From: Zygnema cylindricum
Taxonomy: Eukaryota > Streptophyta > Zygnematophyceae > Zygnematales > Zygnemataceae
Length of the DNA: 64,000 nucleotides
Direction of reading: 5' to 3'
Assembly (NCBI GenBank): GCA_037447655.1
Contig: JBBHKE010002393.1
Span: 269,578-333,577 of the forward strand
The notes below the pieces were generated by a model. That model did not search any database, was not told where the DNA came from, and saw only the letters and a list, made by a program, of their open reading frames with translations. Below are positions 10,380-21,914 of this stretch, one piece after another (position 1 is the stretch's first letter; the number at the start of each line of letters is the position of its first letter). The position numbers and the translations under genes were made by a program.

Positions 10380-12630
10380 AAATGAAGTCGATCATGGAGG
10401 CTCAGACATGGGAGCTTGTGGACCTTCCTCCGGATCGAAAAGCGATTGGCAGCAAATGGGTATTCAAGGTGAAGTTAAATAGAGATAATACCATTGAACA
10501 ATATAAGGCTAAACTTGTGGCAAAGGGATGTAATCAAAACGAATGAATTGATTTTCAAGAAACCTTTTCTCCGGTTGAAAGATTTCCGACAGTTAGGATT
10601 TTGCTATCTCTAGCTACTATAAAGGATATGGAAATACATCAGAAGGATGTAAAGACGACCTTTTTGCATGGAGAACTAGAGGAGACCATTTACATGCAGT
10701 AGCCTGAAATGTATGCAAAACCTGGAAAATAACATTTAGTATGCAAACTGCTAAAATCTTTGTACGACCTAAAACAGGCCCCAAGGCAATGGAATTTAAA
10801 ACTTCATGAATTCTTAACTAGCCTAGGATTTAAAAGGATAAGCTCTGATCTCTCTGTCTATGTTTTAAAAGGTGAGAATGGAATAGTGTACATAGCGATA
10901 TATGTAGATGATTTACTATTAGTTAGCAAATCAATCGCAGAAATCAACAAAACTAAAAATTACTTTAAACTCACGGTTCGAGATGAAAGTGTTGTTTTTA
11001 GAAAGCTTTAGTCCTCTCTATGCCTCACCTGTGAGAGAGAGCTGTTCAGGACTTAAGCTATTTTTGGTTGAGTTTGGTTCAGTACTTACCAAAATTAGTG
11101 TGACAGTGATGTTGGGAGTTCACGGTTCATTCATACTTGGGACACGCGTCGTCACTTTGGAGAATGCGTGAGTATGTCCTCCGTGGACGTACGGAAATTC
11201 GACAGGACCACGGGACTTCGTAAAGTCAGTTCTACGGTGCCAAATCCTCTAATCGGACCGCTGACAGCCGTCGCCAACAAATAGTGACTAGGCGTGACTA
11301 GATCATTATCACTTTACGTTGTCTGAACTTCGGTGTAAATATATGTGATACAATGTTAGATGTACGGCTGGAATGCCTCCGTACAGCTTAGTGTAGTTTC
11401 GGTGTATAGAAGTAGGACTTAGTGAATTTGATTTTTAGGAACAAATGATATGAAAACTGTACATTCAGTTTTATGTAATTTCATTTCTACATATCTCAAT
11501 GGTCTGTGAGCGGAAATGATTGAAATTTTGTGTGTGTGTTTCTTTGTATGTTATCTACAGTGTGGCAAATATTCAGGACGTTTGGAGCGTTTTCTGAAAG
11601 TTATAGTCTGTCAAAGTTGTTGTTCAGCCATCGGTATTTGTGGAAGCTCCCTCACTTGATTTGTTCTACGATAAATACTGCTGCATCTTCTTCATCTTCA
11701 GTGCCAGCAGTTGTCTCAAAACAACAGAAAGACCTCGGCGAGGCAAAATATATTTTAGGCATCCGGGTAGAGAGGGACAAGAAAAACAGATTAATAAGAT
11801 TCACTCAAAAGGAAGCTAATGGGAGCATGTTAGATGTATTTGGAATGCGGGGGGCCAAAGGATGTGTAACACCAATGGATTTTCGGCATAAGTTAGAAAG
11901 GGAAGAAATAGAACCAGGTGTTATTGTCAGTGAAACTTTTGAGTCAAGGGAGGATGATCTTATGGCTTTAATACCTTACAGATAGATAGTGGGAAGTCTA
12001 ATATATTTCATGAATTGTACCCGTCCGGACATCGCTGCAGCAGTTGGGGTACTGAGCACAAGTCTAGAGAATCCGAAGAAATCTGACCGTGATGCAGCAA
12101 AAAGAGTTTTAAGATACTTGGCAAAAACCAAAGACCTCAAACTCACACTAGGGGGAGGAGAAGTGAAGCTGCAAACATGGAGTGATGCAAGCTATGGCGA
12201 CATGCGAAGTCGAAAATCCACCACGAGATTCGATCTAAAAATTTGGAACGGGACTTGCTGTTGGAGCAACAAACTCGTAAAGGTCACGGCACAATCAACG
12301 ATGGAGTCATAATTTATGGTAGCAATCTTGGCCCTCAAAGAACTCTTATGGGTGAAATCCATGTTGCAAGAACTAGGATACATGAACGTTGGTCCACAGG
12401 TGATCTGGTGAGATAACCAGGCTGCCATTGCCATTGCTTCTAACCCGAGTCACCACTTCAAAAGCAAGCACATGGATGTAAGATCACACTTTAAAAGAGG
12501 AAAAGTGTTCTCTAGAGATACTAAATTATGTTCTTTGCCAGATGCTAAAATGATTGCAGACATGCTCATTAAGGCTCTTCGTGCTCCTAAATTAAAGTAT
12601 TGTAGGGATGCAGTGGAATTAAGTGAATAG
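10380..12630 (+). pseudogene. pol: COP-A reverse transcriptase and RNase H, interrupted
   Basis: RT starts near 10390 (AQTWELVDLPPDRKAIGSKW) and includes the YVDDLLLVSKS catalytic box near 10903. The frame is cut at 10989 by a solo LTR and resumes at 11727 with DLGEAKYILGI in the same family alignment. RNase H follows (about 11989-12480), with SLIYFMNCTRPDIAAAVG and WSDASYGD. The C-terminal pol residues PKLKYCRDAVELSE end near 12630. Several stops (for example near 10545, 10700, 12310, 12412) confirm decay. Confidence 0.9.
10990..11726 (+). mobile_element. Solo LTR of another copia family, TSD GAAAG
   Basis: Sequence TGTTGTTTTTAGAAAGCTTT... to ...CTCAAAACAACA, 737 bp, lies between two exact copies of GAAAG (10985-10989 and 11727-11731). 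Removing it plus one GAAAG restores continuity of the COP-A RT. Its 3' end encodes a Ser-rich stretch (ASSSSSVPAVVSKQQ) like the Gag start of COP-C, so it belongs to a COP-C-like family. Solo LTRs arise by recombination between the two LTRs of an insertion. Confidence 0.93.
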
Positions 12631-12776
12631 CTGAGTTGCTGCACTGCTATACTACCATGCTGCGCTAGTCTAACAGCGGGGATGTAGTGGGACTAGGTGA
12701 GTTGCTAAAATTGCTACGTTGCTATGCTACGATGTTGCGCTAGTTCCACATCGTAGTTGCTTTGGCATAATGAGTC

Positions 12777-12792
12777 TAAAGCTTTAGGGGAG
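12777..12792 (+). other. Polypurine tract of COP-A
   Basis: TAAAGCTTTAGGGGAG immediately precedes the 3' LTR. The same tract precedes the LTRs at 26126 and, on the minus strand, at 41408. It would prime plus-strand synthesis. Confidence 0.8.
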
Positions 12793-13775
12793 TGCTGGTT
12801 TTTGAAAGCTTAAGTCTCATCAAATTTATAAGATGGCGGGAAAATAGATCTATTGGGACACGCGTCGTCACTTGAAGCACAATGAAAGTTTTAATGGTAC
12901 CGACACCAACATTGGAACAGCGCAACTGCGACGCATATGGAACAAGCGCAGCCGCGGTTAGTTGTTGATTTGGTCCGTACGGACAGACGCAGCCTGCGAC
13001 GCAACGGGACAACACAACTACGAATATCTTGGTAAAAGACAACGCAATTGCTACGCAACAAGACAAACGTTGCTGCGGCTGTTTTTGGTATGGGACAACG
13101 CAGTTGCTGCGAAGCTGCGGATATTCGAATGTGATCTAGAACTAGACTACGCAGCTACGGTAGAAAAGAATCGAGTCAACCGACGAGATTCATAGATGCC
13201 TTACTGACAGATGTTTTACGACAACTGAGTGGACATATCCGGACAAAAGTAACTAGCCTGGGGCGAGTATTTGTACAATCACTTAAGTATAGATTCTCAG
13301 TAATATTAGTTGTACAGTGGTAAATTAGTTTTTGCGTGATTAGGAGTAATTAAATCTAAGTAGTAGTTTTGTGTTTTAGACATATCTCTTAGGAACACCT
13401 GTATCGGCGGTACAACATTAGCTAATAAGACAACTAAAAGTAGATAATCACTAAGAGTATAAGAGTTAGGACTTTGAAAGTTTTTTTGTATCCAGACTTC
13501 AAGACTGTGTAATCTGCATACTATTTTTGGGAAACCTCTGAGCTGCATATCTTGGTGTATGTTTGATCAATTGTGCTGAAACTTTGGGAGTTGTTAGACT
13601 TTGTGATACACTATACTGTGGTATAGTTTGAAGCAGTTTGGACCATTATGGTAACTTAATTGAGCTGTAGAAAGCAGCTGTTTGATAAGATTCTTGGTAA
13701 GCTTCGGTGTTGAATTATGTCTACTTCCACTTCTAATGTTGTTGTTCCACTAGCTCCAGTGGTTGTAGAACAACA
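12793..13775 (+). repeat. 3' LTR of COP-A
   Basis: Homologous to 6752-7731 along its full length (983 vs 980 bp), starting TGCTGG (TGTTGG in the 5' copy) and ending GTAGAACAACA. The interrupted gag start inside it (ATG near 13717) reads into flanking DNA and is not a gene. Confidence 0.88.
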
Positions 13776-13887
13776 CCAATTAAGTGAGCACACACCCTCG
13801 TTGATGTCACCTGTTAAACTGTGGTACGAATATTTCTATGACGTCAAAATAAACAGGTTTTCAACATGTCAACTTTGACGTCCAAGG
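13776..13887. repeat. 112-bp flank shared with 22878-22988
   Basis: CCAATTAAGTGAGCACACAC through GACGTCCAAG occurs here and again after the LTR ending at 22877, with only a handful of differences. Both copies begin exactly at an LTR terminus. Either the insertion site was duplicated together with the LTR, or the target is itself a dispersed repeat. Confidence 0.85.
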
Positions 13888-13949
13888 AATGAAATTAGGC
13901 TTAAATGTTGCAGTGTCTTCGGGGAACTCTATATCAAACGAGTATTACA

Positions 13950-14414
13950 CGCATATATTAAAAAAAAAAAACATATACTAATTAATCCCTAACTATAATT
14001 TGGGTTGTCTTGAATAATAAATACCCTCCCTTTCGATGTCTACAATAATATGTGTACCCGTACAAAATTTGACAATTGTTACGCCGTCGCATTGTTCACA
14101 CAGTCGACTGACAAACATATGAGAACGTGATTTTTGTCGACGAGTTTACGTATCTTTCTTCCACTGCACATTCACTTGTGTGCGCAATAATGTTAAGTGT
14201 CTTTTGATGCTTTTATGATTCAAAAAGTACCATTTCGTACGGAAATACCCTGTCGCTACGCCATACTATTTTCATCGTTGTGTACTTCCATTGGTAACGC
14301 TAATTGGAAAAAAAACCCTAATTATAATAATGGAAAAAAATAGAATTATGGATTCTATTTCAGGTATTTTTTTTTTTTTAAAAGGCACCAAATTAGCATA
14401 TTTTTACTCTAGTA
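13950..14414. mobile_element. MITE-4, inverted relative of MITE-3
   Basis: The stretch 14110-14310 is clearly homologous to the reverse complement of 6330-6520, including a GTCGACGAGTTT block and CGTACGGAAATACCCTGTC. The right end is cut off where MITE-5 starts at 14415; the left end near 13950 is indistinct. No ORF. Confidence 0.65.
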
Positions 14415-14625
14415 CACCGCCAACGCTATTAGAGTATATAACGCTAATTCGGTGCCCCTAAATTTTAACCCCAAAACCTGAAATAAAATTAATAACGCTA
14501 TTTAAGGACGTGGACGATAATCTGCCACGTCTCAGGTACTAAATTAGAGTCAATAACGCTAATTTTTTTTTGACACTATTTAATCCTTGACTCTAATAGC
14601 GATTGGCGGTGTAGCGATTGGCGGT
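14415..14625. mobile_element. MITE-5, short TIR element, TA flanks
   Basis: TA then CACCGCCAACGCTATTAGAG at 14415; right terminus CTCTAATAGCGATTGGCGGTG ends at 14611, followed by TA. The last 14 bp (GCGATTGGCGGTGTA type) are duplicated once more to 14625. About 200 bp, internally deleted relative to MITE-2. Confidence 0.72.
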
Positions 14626-14633
14626 GTACAATA

Positions 14634-14851
14634 CACCGTGTATCCTTATTAGCGTCAAGGTTTTTTTTCGTCACTTAAAGCATCTTTTTTCCGTACACAT
14701 ATGTCCGATTGTGAATTTGACGGTTGCGATTGAAAGGTAACATTCTTAGCTTCCGATTGGCGGTCTCAAATTGAAAATCCAACATGTGTGTACAGAGAAA
14801 ATAAGTTTTAGATGGCGAAAAAAACCTTAACGCTAATAATGATTCGCGGTG
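14634..14851. mobile_element. MITE-6, short TIR element, TA flanks
   Basis: TA then CACCGTGTATCCTTATTAGC at 14634; the right end GCTAATAATGATTCGCGGTG ends at 14851, followed by TA. The arms match over most of 27 bp. It is 218 bp, and its left end lies 8 bp from the end of MITE-5. Confidence 0.7.
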
Positions 14852-14853
14852 TA

Positions 14854-17800
14854 CTCTAGATCTTCCATTTGAGCCGTACGCTAAATTATGAAAGGAATTT
14901 GCCACAATATGGTGTCAAACAAGTTGTCAATTTACCTCAAAATGAACTTGAGTTAATCTAGGAAATTGTACTAGGTTGTACTTCGGTCGAGATTTTTTTC
15001 TGGCCAAAAATAGCAGAATAGTGTTTACGAGACCTTTTAGCACGTGGACTAGAATCTGCCACGCTCCATTGCAGTAAATTTTTACTATCAATTATAATTT
15101 CTCATCAACATTAATAAACCCTTAGCGCTGTGGCGGTGTAGTGCTGTGTATCGATTGAATTTAAGGTCGATATAGTGCGATTTCCGTAACTATCAATAAT
15201 CGATCAACAATGATATCGAAATCCTTACGTCCGTATTAACAGGCAGAAAACAAATCTCGTGAAGTCCTCACTGAATAAATTGCAGTTCTGCGTTCACAAG
15301 AATTATGTCAAAGGTACAAAGTCAAACATTGGAACAATCACATTACGAAGGTACGGTACAGTGCATCTTGTCGTGCTGCAAAACAATTGCGGCCTTAGCG
15401 GCGTGGAAATAAACCATTTGAAGAGGCTATTGGCGGTACAAAGCCTCGAAGTCGATGTGTCAAAACTGTTTGCGTTACGATAAAATGGACAAAATGTAGG
15501 GAATCGAGAAGAGACGGAGAGATTGTCCGTTGATCCTGCTTGATACGTAACACTCGTAATGATTACATTGAACAACGTTCCCATAGAGTAATCACAACTA
15601 CAATATCGCAAATGGTACAGATTTTACATTTGGCACAAGTATTTGTGTGAATTCATTCTCGTTTGCAGAAAACTATACGGTACATTTAGGGCAAATTTCG
15701 TCAATGTTAACGCATTAGTAGCTTTGATGTTGAGGGGTAAGGAGTACACTGTCCAAAGTTCTCCGAGAAATATATTTACATGGGTATTTGTACTTTAACA
15801 TGCGCATCTCATTACATCCAAACTTCCAAAGGGTTTAAGCACAGAGGAATCTCTTTATTCTCGAGATTCATAAATGATGGATCCATTGGTCCCCCTTTTT
15901 TATAACAAACTCGCTAAGGTAGGGTCCCTCACAACGTTTAGTGTAGACAAAAGAGAGTGAAAAAAAATCCATTTTGTTTAAATTTTAATCTCAAGATGTT
16001 GCAAAGAAAAATTATAAAATAACAACGTGGACCAAAGCAACGCCAACATGTAATACTATAGCTTGATGTTCTTATACAACCTTTGGTTTGCATTTATGAA
16101 TCCTACGGTTTCGATGGAAATTTCTACTCTTGCCTTCCCGTTGGCAGTATCCAAATGAAAACCACACATGCACAAAGAACCAAATTATCTACGTGACAAA
16201 AATGATAGCATAAAAAATAACTTTGACTATAATAATAGCAATGGATTATAGCAATAATACTCTACTGCTCGATATATGCGTAACAAGTAAGTACACCAAC
16301 CTCTTTTAGTACAAATACTTATTTTTTTGCTCTAAATGATGTGGACGGTTGAGAATCAAAAAAAATATTGGAGTTAAGGAATTTCATACATAATATATTG
16401 ACATAATAAGAAAATAACATATATATACGACAGAATTTTACGTTCTACAGGCAAAAGAAACCCCAAAAAATTTAACCTTATTTTCTCTAACCACAATTCA
16501 CCTGAAGTATCGCCAAAGCGCAGACAACATACTTTGTAATCACTGCGTTACATTTCAAACAACAAAAATAAAAAGTTATGAGTTTTTCAAATTTTTCTTA
16601 CATAGCACATGTAATTTGTTGTAATTTATAATTTTTTCATATTTATTTGATAGAATATGCATACTTAGTTAGTGTGAATGGCCACAAGTCAAGTAGCTAC
16701 ATCCTAATATAATACAACTAATTAATGTTGTGTATCGGGTAAAATCATTTCGCGATTAATTCGGTATTCGATATATCGATTATCGATCGGCTAGAGGCCT
16801 CGATACATCACATTGGGACCAACATATTTTATCGCAATATATTTGTAAGAAGGTGGGTGTCAGTACAGATACAGTATGATAAACCACACGATAAATCGCA
16901 CGGGAAATTGGTCCTAAAATTTTGGTAGACGGTGCTCACAAGCTCGAAGGCAAGTACACCATGAATTGTTGTTAGTGTTAAGAAATATATAATATGAAGT
17001 TTATTTTGGTGTTCTTAAATTTAATTTAGGTATGAGCAGAGACCTTGGAAAACCTAGGACATAGGATGTAGGTCGGTGGGCGATTTTCAATTGCCTCTCA
17101 AGTTAGTAGTGTGAAGAAATGAAAAATATGTTATTAACATTTTTTATGTTCATTGAACCAAAAAAATTGATGTTTGATATATCAAATGGTCAGAGTCGTT
17201 GAGGTGTCACACCCGTACCAACAAATTATATCGGTACATATGTTTCAAAATATATACCACGACTTCAACTTTGAAAAAAACGAAAAAACGGTTTGCGGGG
17301 CATCTCTTTCCCTCTCTACCCCCCGCGGTGATTGCTTTTCCATTGTGGGGTTTTCTCTCCCCATTCATTCTCTTCGTACCTCTTCACTTTCTTATCTTTG
17401 CCGACGTCGTAGATTACGCCGAGGTAATGGAGGGTAGCGACGATGATACGGCAATACACTATGTTGTCGCCTATACGACTGGCTGCTTCCCTCCATGGAT
17501 ATTAGCCACTCGTGACAAAAAAAGCAAAGAAGAAATGGCGGCTACACAAAAGGATGAGAGAATACAAGATTTTGTCCTAAAAATTACAGATCATACGAAA
17601 AAAAAAGGCATGAGGTTTTAACGCATTAGATGTGTTCAAAATTTACTTACATAATGTATTGTTCGCGATGGCACGAAGTCGTCGCTAATCCAATCAATTT
17701 GATAACTCCAACATTCTGACCACGAAAACAAAATTAGAAGATGCCGCGGTTCACTGATTAGAGATTCCAAGAGGGGCAACGACATCAAAATATACTTACA

Positions 17801-18025
17801 GACTGTGTGGTTCTGGACAAAACAAAGTCAACGTGTCTCTAATTTTTTTGGATAATCAATAGTTTGACGATGAAAATAAATCAAAAAGTTACGCGGTTTA
17901 GTGAATCCGCGATTCCAACAATGAGACAAAAACAAAGCCTTGTCGACAATACGAAGGTTCATAGTTATTGTACAAACTAAAGACAAAAAGTTAAAATATG
18001 TTCGCTATTCTAGTTTGTCACTTTT
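14854..18025. other. 3.2 kb with no recognised feature
   Basis: AT-rich sequence without recognisable protein domains, LTR termini or tandem arrays. The longest frame is 140 codons (17199-17621, plus strand). It lacks any motif I can name, overlaps an 87-codon frame, and is not supported as a gene. It could hold decayed repeats too old to see by eye. Confidence 0.5.
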
Positions 18026-18888
18026 TGTTGATTTTGGAAAGCTTTAAGTTTCAGTAAATAAGTGTGACGACCAAAAAATAAATCTACAGACCCACCCGTC
18101 GTCAATTAAAGCTCAGTACAGGTATTTTGGAAAGGCACGTACATCAACATACTTATGCCACACATCGAATGGGACAACGCAGCTGCGACGAAGTTGGGAA
18201 AACGCAGTTGCGACACAGTTCACGACAACGCAACTTCGACGCAGACACAACAACGCAGCTACGGTTATGTTTGATATGGTCCATACAGAACAGCGCAACC
18301 GCGGATAAAATGATTATGATTCTGTACAGTACAACGCAGGTGCTATTGATACGAATTTAGTCAACGGACGAGATTCATGAAAAGATCATAAGTGACTTGC
18401 AGACAAGTGTTTATACAATCACTTAGAGTAGATTATGAGTAGTGTTGAGTGTACTATGGTAAAAAAGTTTGGCGGGATTAGGAATACTGTGATCTTAGTG
18501 GTTGCTTTGTTTTTGACGTACTTCTCAAGTACAATTGCATCGGCGACACAACATAAAGTAGATACTCACTGCGAGTAAAAGACTTAGAACTTGGAACATT
18601 TTATGTATCTAGACTTCCAAGTAAAATTACAAACTATTTTTGGGAAACTTATGAGTATTATATCTTGAATGTTGTTGGGTCAATTGTGTTGAAACTTTGG
18701 GAATTGTCATCGTTGATGCTTCTCTATAGTTTGATAGAGTTTTGTGAAGTTTGGATGCTTGTATTAGATTTGGTGAACACTTGAAAATAGTTGTTTGGAA
18801 GGATTTTTTATAGCTTCTGAGAGTGTATCATGTCTACTTCTACTACTAGTGTTGCTTCTCCACCGGCATTAGTGGTTGTAGAACAACA
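18026..18888 (+). repeat. 5' LTR of COP-B
   Basis: 863 bp, TGTTGATTTTGGAAAGCTTT ... GTAGAACAACA. Same plan as the COP-A LTR, including CAACGCAGCTGCG-type boxes (18175-18300) and the gag ATG at 18830 close to its 3' end. The PBS TGTTATGGGC starts at 18889. Confidence 0.87.
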
Positions 18889-19690
18889 TGTTATGGGCTT
18901 GTCATCAAGAATTCCTATCTTTTCCTTGGAAAAATATGTTTACAGGGTCGATATAGTGGAGACTCACTTTGAGAATGTTAATCTAATGGATATATTGGAT
19001 GGTTTGCTGGATGAATCTGATCCGTCTTGGTCTAAGAAAAATACAGAGGCTCGTTCTATTTTGAAATTGTGTACATCTGAGGACTTAGCTATGTCTCGGA
19101 TAAAATTGAAAATGGCAATTGACATCTGGATTTCTCTTAAAAATGATTATGAAAAAGTTCATGTCCACGAAAAACTTCTTTTGGCTATAAAAATTTGGGA
19201 CTATAAGTACACTGGCGGTACGATGGCTGAATAAGCTAACAAATTTTGCATCCTTGTAGATGCACATGTTTGGGCAGGTGGCACGTTTCCTCAATTTTAA
19301 CAGGCAGCATAGCTTATGAGGGGAATCGTTCGTAGTATGAAAGCAACGTCTGATACGCTCAAACAAAAAGAAAAGGCTAGTTGGACATTTCAGTTAGCGA
19401 TTAATATTTTACTAGAAGAGGAAGCTACATCTAAAATTCTCAGTGCTGTGCAACGAGAGGCTTTCAATTCAGACTTTGAGAGGAAAGGAGATTTTAATTT
19501 GCAGAGGAATCAGTTTAATCAATAGAATCAGTTCAGACAGTTTAATCAGTGTGGAAATAGATTATCAAACAATGCATGTTTCTATTGTAGTGAGAGAGGT
19601 CATGGATATAAGTTCTGTCCTAAGCTTAAGAAGGCTAACGAGATAGGTTTATACAGGCCGCGATGGCAACAATGTTAGTTTTACAAAAAC
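18830..19690 (+). pseudogene. gag: COP-B gag
   Basis: Starts MSTSTTSVASP inside the LTR, passes through the PBS as VMGLSSRIPIF, and stays open for 134 codons to a stop near 19234 (GGTMAE then stop). The frame is picked up again with stops near 19300 and 19525. A nucleocapsid zinc knuckle CFYCSERGHGYKFC lies near 19578-19620, followed by PKLKKANEIGLYRP. Colinear with COP-A gag. Expected product is the particle-forming Gag of a copia element; not functional in this copy. Confidence 0.85.
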
Positions 19691-20463
19691 TTTACGGGGC
19701 CGACACCTCGTGGAAATGCACTGTTTTGGCTTCTACGTCACTCCAGGACGAGACGCTGACCTTTTTTGAGGAATTTGAAACGGATATTTTTGCTATGGCT
19801 GTTGCAATGGAGTGTCCAAAAGACCTTGGATGGATAATGGATAAAGGAGCATCAACCCACCTGTGTTGGAACAAGGCTATCTTCAAAAATTTGAAATCAA
19901 CGCTGGAAAAAAATATTTATTTTGCTTATGGAATGAGTGTTTAGACTCATGCTGTGGGTAATGTATCTTTGGTAGTTGATATAGAGGGAAACGCAGTTAA
20001 AAGGACCCATCACAATGTCTTATTTGTGCCTGACATTTAGAAAAATCTGTTTTTTACGTCATTGGTAGTGAGTAAAGGTTTTGAGGTCAATTTGAAAAAT
20101 GGTTGGCAGGTTGTTAGCAAAAATGGCAAGGTTGCAGTTACAGGTGCTAGAGATATTAGCAGGATGTACCTCATGGATATAGCTAATACCAAGGAGAATG
20201 ATGTTTTGTACTCCGGTGTTTTGCATTCAAATGAGTTTTGGCATAAAAGATTAGGCCATGTAAATTATGATAGTTTGAGGAAAATGGGAATTGGTGGCAA
20301 AATTGATGATGTCTCGATCACTGATAACCGGTTAAAACGTGTGATGGTAGCGCTTTAGGTGAAATCCACAGATTTCCATTTTCTATAGAGTCTGAGCATC
20401 GGTCAACAAGACTTTTACAACAAGTTCATTTGATTGTTTTTGGTCCTGCGAAGGTACCATCTG
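19690..20463 (+). pseudogene. pol: COP-B protease and partial integrase
   Basis: The protease segment reads GWIMDKGASTHLCWNK near 19830, so the active-site DTG is DKG here, a change expected to weaken or kill activity. The GAG-pre-integrase motif FWHKRLGHVNYDSL is near 20238. Integrase ends abruptly at GPAKVPSAGG (about 20463), where the sequence becomes LTR. In-frame stops occur near 19942 and 20038. Confidence 0.83.
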
Positions 20464-20465
20464 CT

Positions 20466-21083
20466 GGGGGGTCCGTACAGAACAACGCAGCCGCGGATAA
20501 AATGAATATGATTCTGTACAGTACAATGCAGTTGCGATTGATACAAATTGAGTCAATGGAAGAGATTGATGAAAATATCACAAGTGACTTGTCGACAAGT
20601 GTTTATAGAATCACTTAGTGTAGATTATGAGTAGTGTTGAGTGCTATATGGAAAAATAGTTTGGCGGGATTAGGAATACTGTGATCTTAGTGGTAGCTTG
20701 GTTTTTGACGTACTTCTAAAGTATAATTGCATTGGCGATACATCATAGAGTAGATACTCACTGCGGGTATAAGACTTAGGACTTAGAATATTTTATGTAT
20801 CCAGACTTCCAAGTAGTAAAAATGCAAACAATTTTTGGGAAACTTCGGAGTATTATATCTTAAGTGTTGTTGGGTCAATTTTGCTAAACCTTAGGGAGTT
20901 GTCGGAGTTTATGCTGCTGTATAGTTTGATAGAGTTTTGTGAAGTTTGAATGCTTGTATAGGATTTGGTGAACACTTGAAAATAGTTGTTTGGAAGGATT
21001 CTTGAAAGCTTCTGAGAGTGTATCATGTCTACTTCTACTACTCCTGCTGCTCCTCCATTTACAACGGTGGTTATAGAAAAAAA
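20466..21083 (+). repeat. 5'-truncated LTR of the COP-B family
   Basis: Begins inside the LTR at the GTACAGAACAACGCAGC block that is at about 18280 in the 5' LTR, and runs to the usual terminus (GTGGTTATAGAAAAAAA here). Forms the right end of rearranged COP-B; SAT100 satellite follows directly. Confidence 0.82.
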
Positions 21084-21914
21084 AACTCTCAACCGTGTTT
21101 ATAACTTAAATTTGAGTTTGCGTTAACAATAATTTCTTGTAACGAACAACATTTATTATTACGCTCACAAAACCAGTAAAAAAAACTTTAATCTATGTTT
21201 GCAACACAAATTTGTGTTTGCTTCAACAACAAAAACATCAGCGAACAAAGTTTATTGTTTAGGCACACAAAGACAATAAAAGAAAACCCTAAACCATATT
21301 TCTATCATAAATTTGAGTTTGTCTTAACAAAGATATTTGTAACAAAAAACATTTATTTTTCACGCTAAAAAAAAGAGGTAAAATAAACTCCTTACCATGT
21401 TTGTAAGACAAGTTTGTGTTAACGCTAACAACATCATTGGTAAACAAACACTTTAAATTGTTAGCGCTAACAAAAATTGTTGAAATAAACTCTCAACCAT
21501 GTTTATAACTCAAATTTGAATTTGCGTTTACAATAATTTCTTGTAACGAACAACGTTGATTATTCCGCTCACAAAAACAATAAAAAAAACCCTAAACTAT
21601 TTTGGCAACACAAATTTGTGTATGCGTTAATATTTAAAATATTAGCGAACAAAGTTAAATGTTAACACACACAAAGATAGCTAAAAAAAAAAACCCAAAC
21701 CATGTTTCTATCACAAATTTGAGTTTTGGCTAACAAAAATATTTATAACATACAATGTTTATTGTTCCCGCTCAAAAAAAGAGGTAAAATAAAATCCCAA
21801 CCATGTATGTAACACAACCTTGTGTTTGCGCTAACAAAAACATTGATAACAAACACTTTATATTGTTAGCGCTCACAAAAATAGATAAAATAAACTCTCA
21901 ACCATGTTTATAAC
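21084..21914. repeat. SAT100 satellite, two higher-order units
   Basis: Eight and a fraction ~100-bp monomers in the order A-B-C-D-A-B-C-D-A. The CATGTTT-like start of successive monomers falls at about 21094, 21194, 21295, 21394, 21498, 21597, 21700, 21801 and 21902, so the A-to-A distance is 404 bp twice. Monomer types differ at their core: A carries ACTCAAATTTGAGT-like, B CACAAATTTGTG, C CACAAATTTGAG, D CACAAGTTTGTG. The last A monomer is cut at 21914 by insertion of COP-A2. Confidence 0.93.

Larger units (their letters stand above)
6752..13775 (+). mobile_element. COP-A: Ty1/copia LTR retrotransposon, decayed
   Basis: Complete outline: 980-bp 5' LTR, PBS, gag, protease, integrase, RT, RNase H, polypurine tract, 983-bp 3' LTR. 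Order PR-IN-RT-RH is diagnostic of Ty1/copia. Flanks are CCAAA before and CCAAT after, a 4/5 match to the expected 5-bp target duplication. Many stops and frameshifts, plus a foreign solo LTR at 10990-11726, make it non-functional. The same LTR family recurs at 21915 and 26126. Confidence 0.92.
18026..21083 (+). mobile_element. COP-B: copia element with internal deletion
   Basis: The 5' LTR (18026-18888), gag, protease and part of integrase run to about 20463. There the sequence jumps into the middle of an LTR of the same family (homology to about 18280 onward), which continues to 21083. The whole RT-RNase H part and the start of the 3' LTR are missing. Flanks CTTTT (left) and AACTC (right) do not match, consistent with rearrangement rather than a clean insertion. 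The right end abuts the satellite array. Confidence 0.85.

Noticed and set aside
13717-13790. A second copia element starting at the COP-A 3' LTR
   Set aside because: The gag start seen here is part of the LTR; no PBS or internal sequence follows, only the 112-bp flank.
17199-17621. 140-codon ORF as a possible host gene
   Set aside because: No recognisable domain or homolog in the window, overlapping frames of similar size, hydrophobic and low-complexity composition in part, no intron or promoter signal that I can defend.
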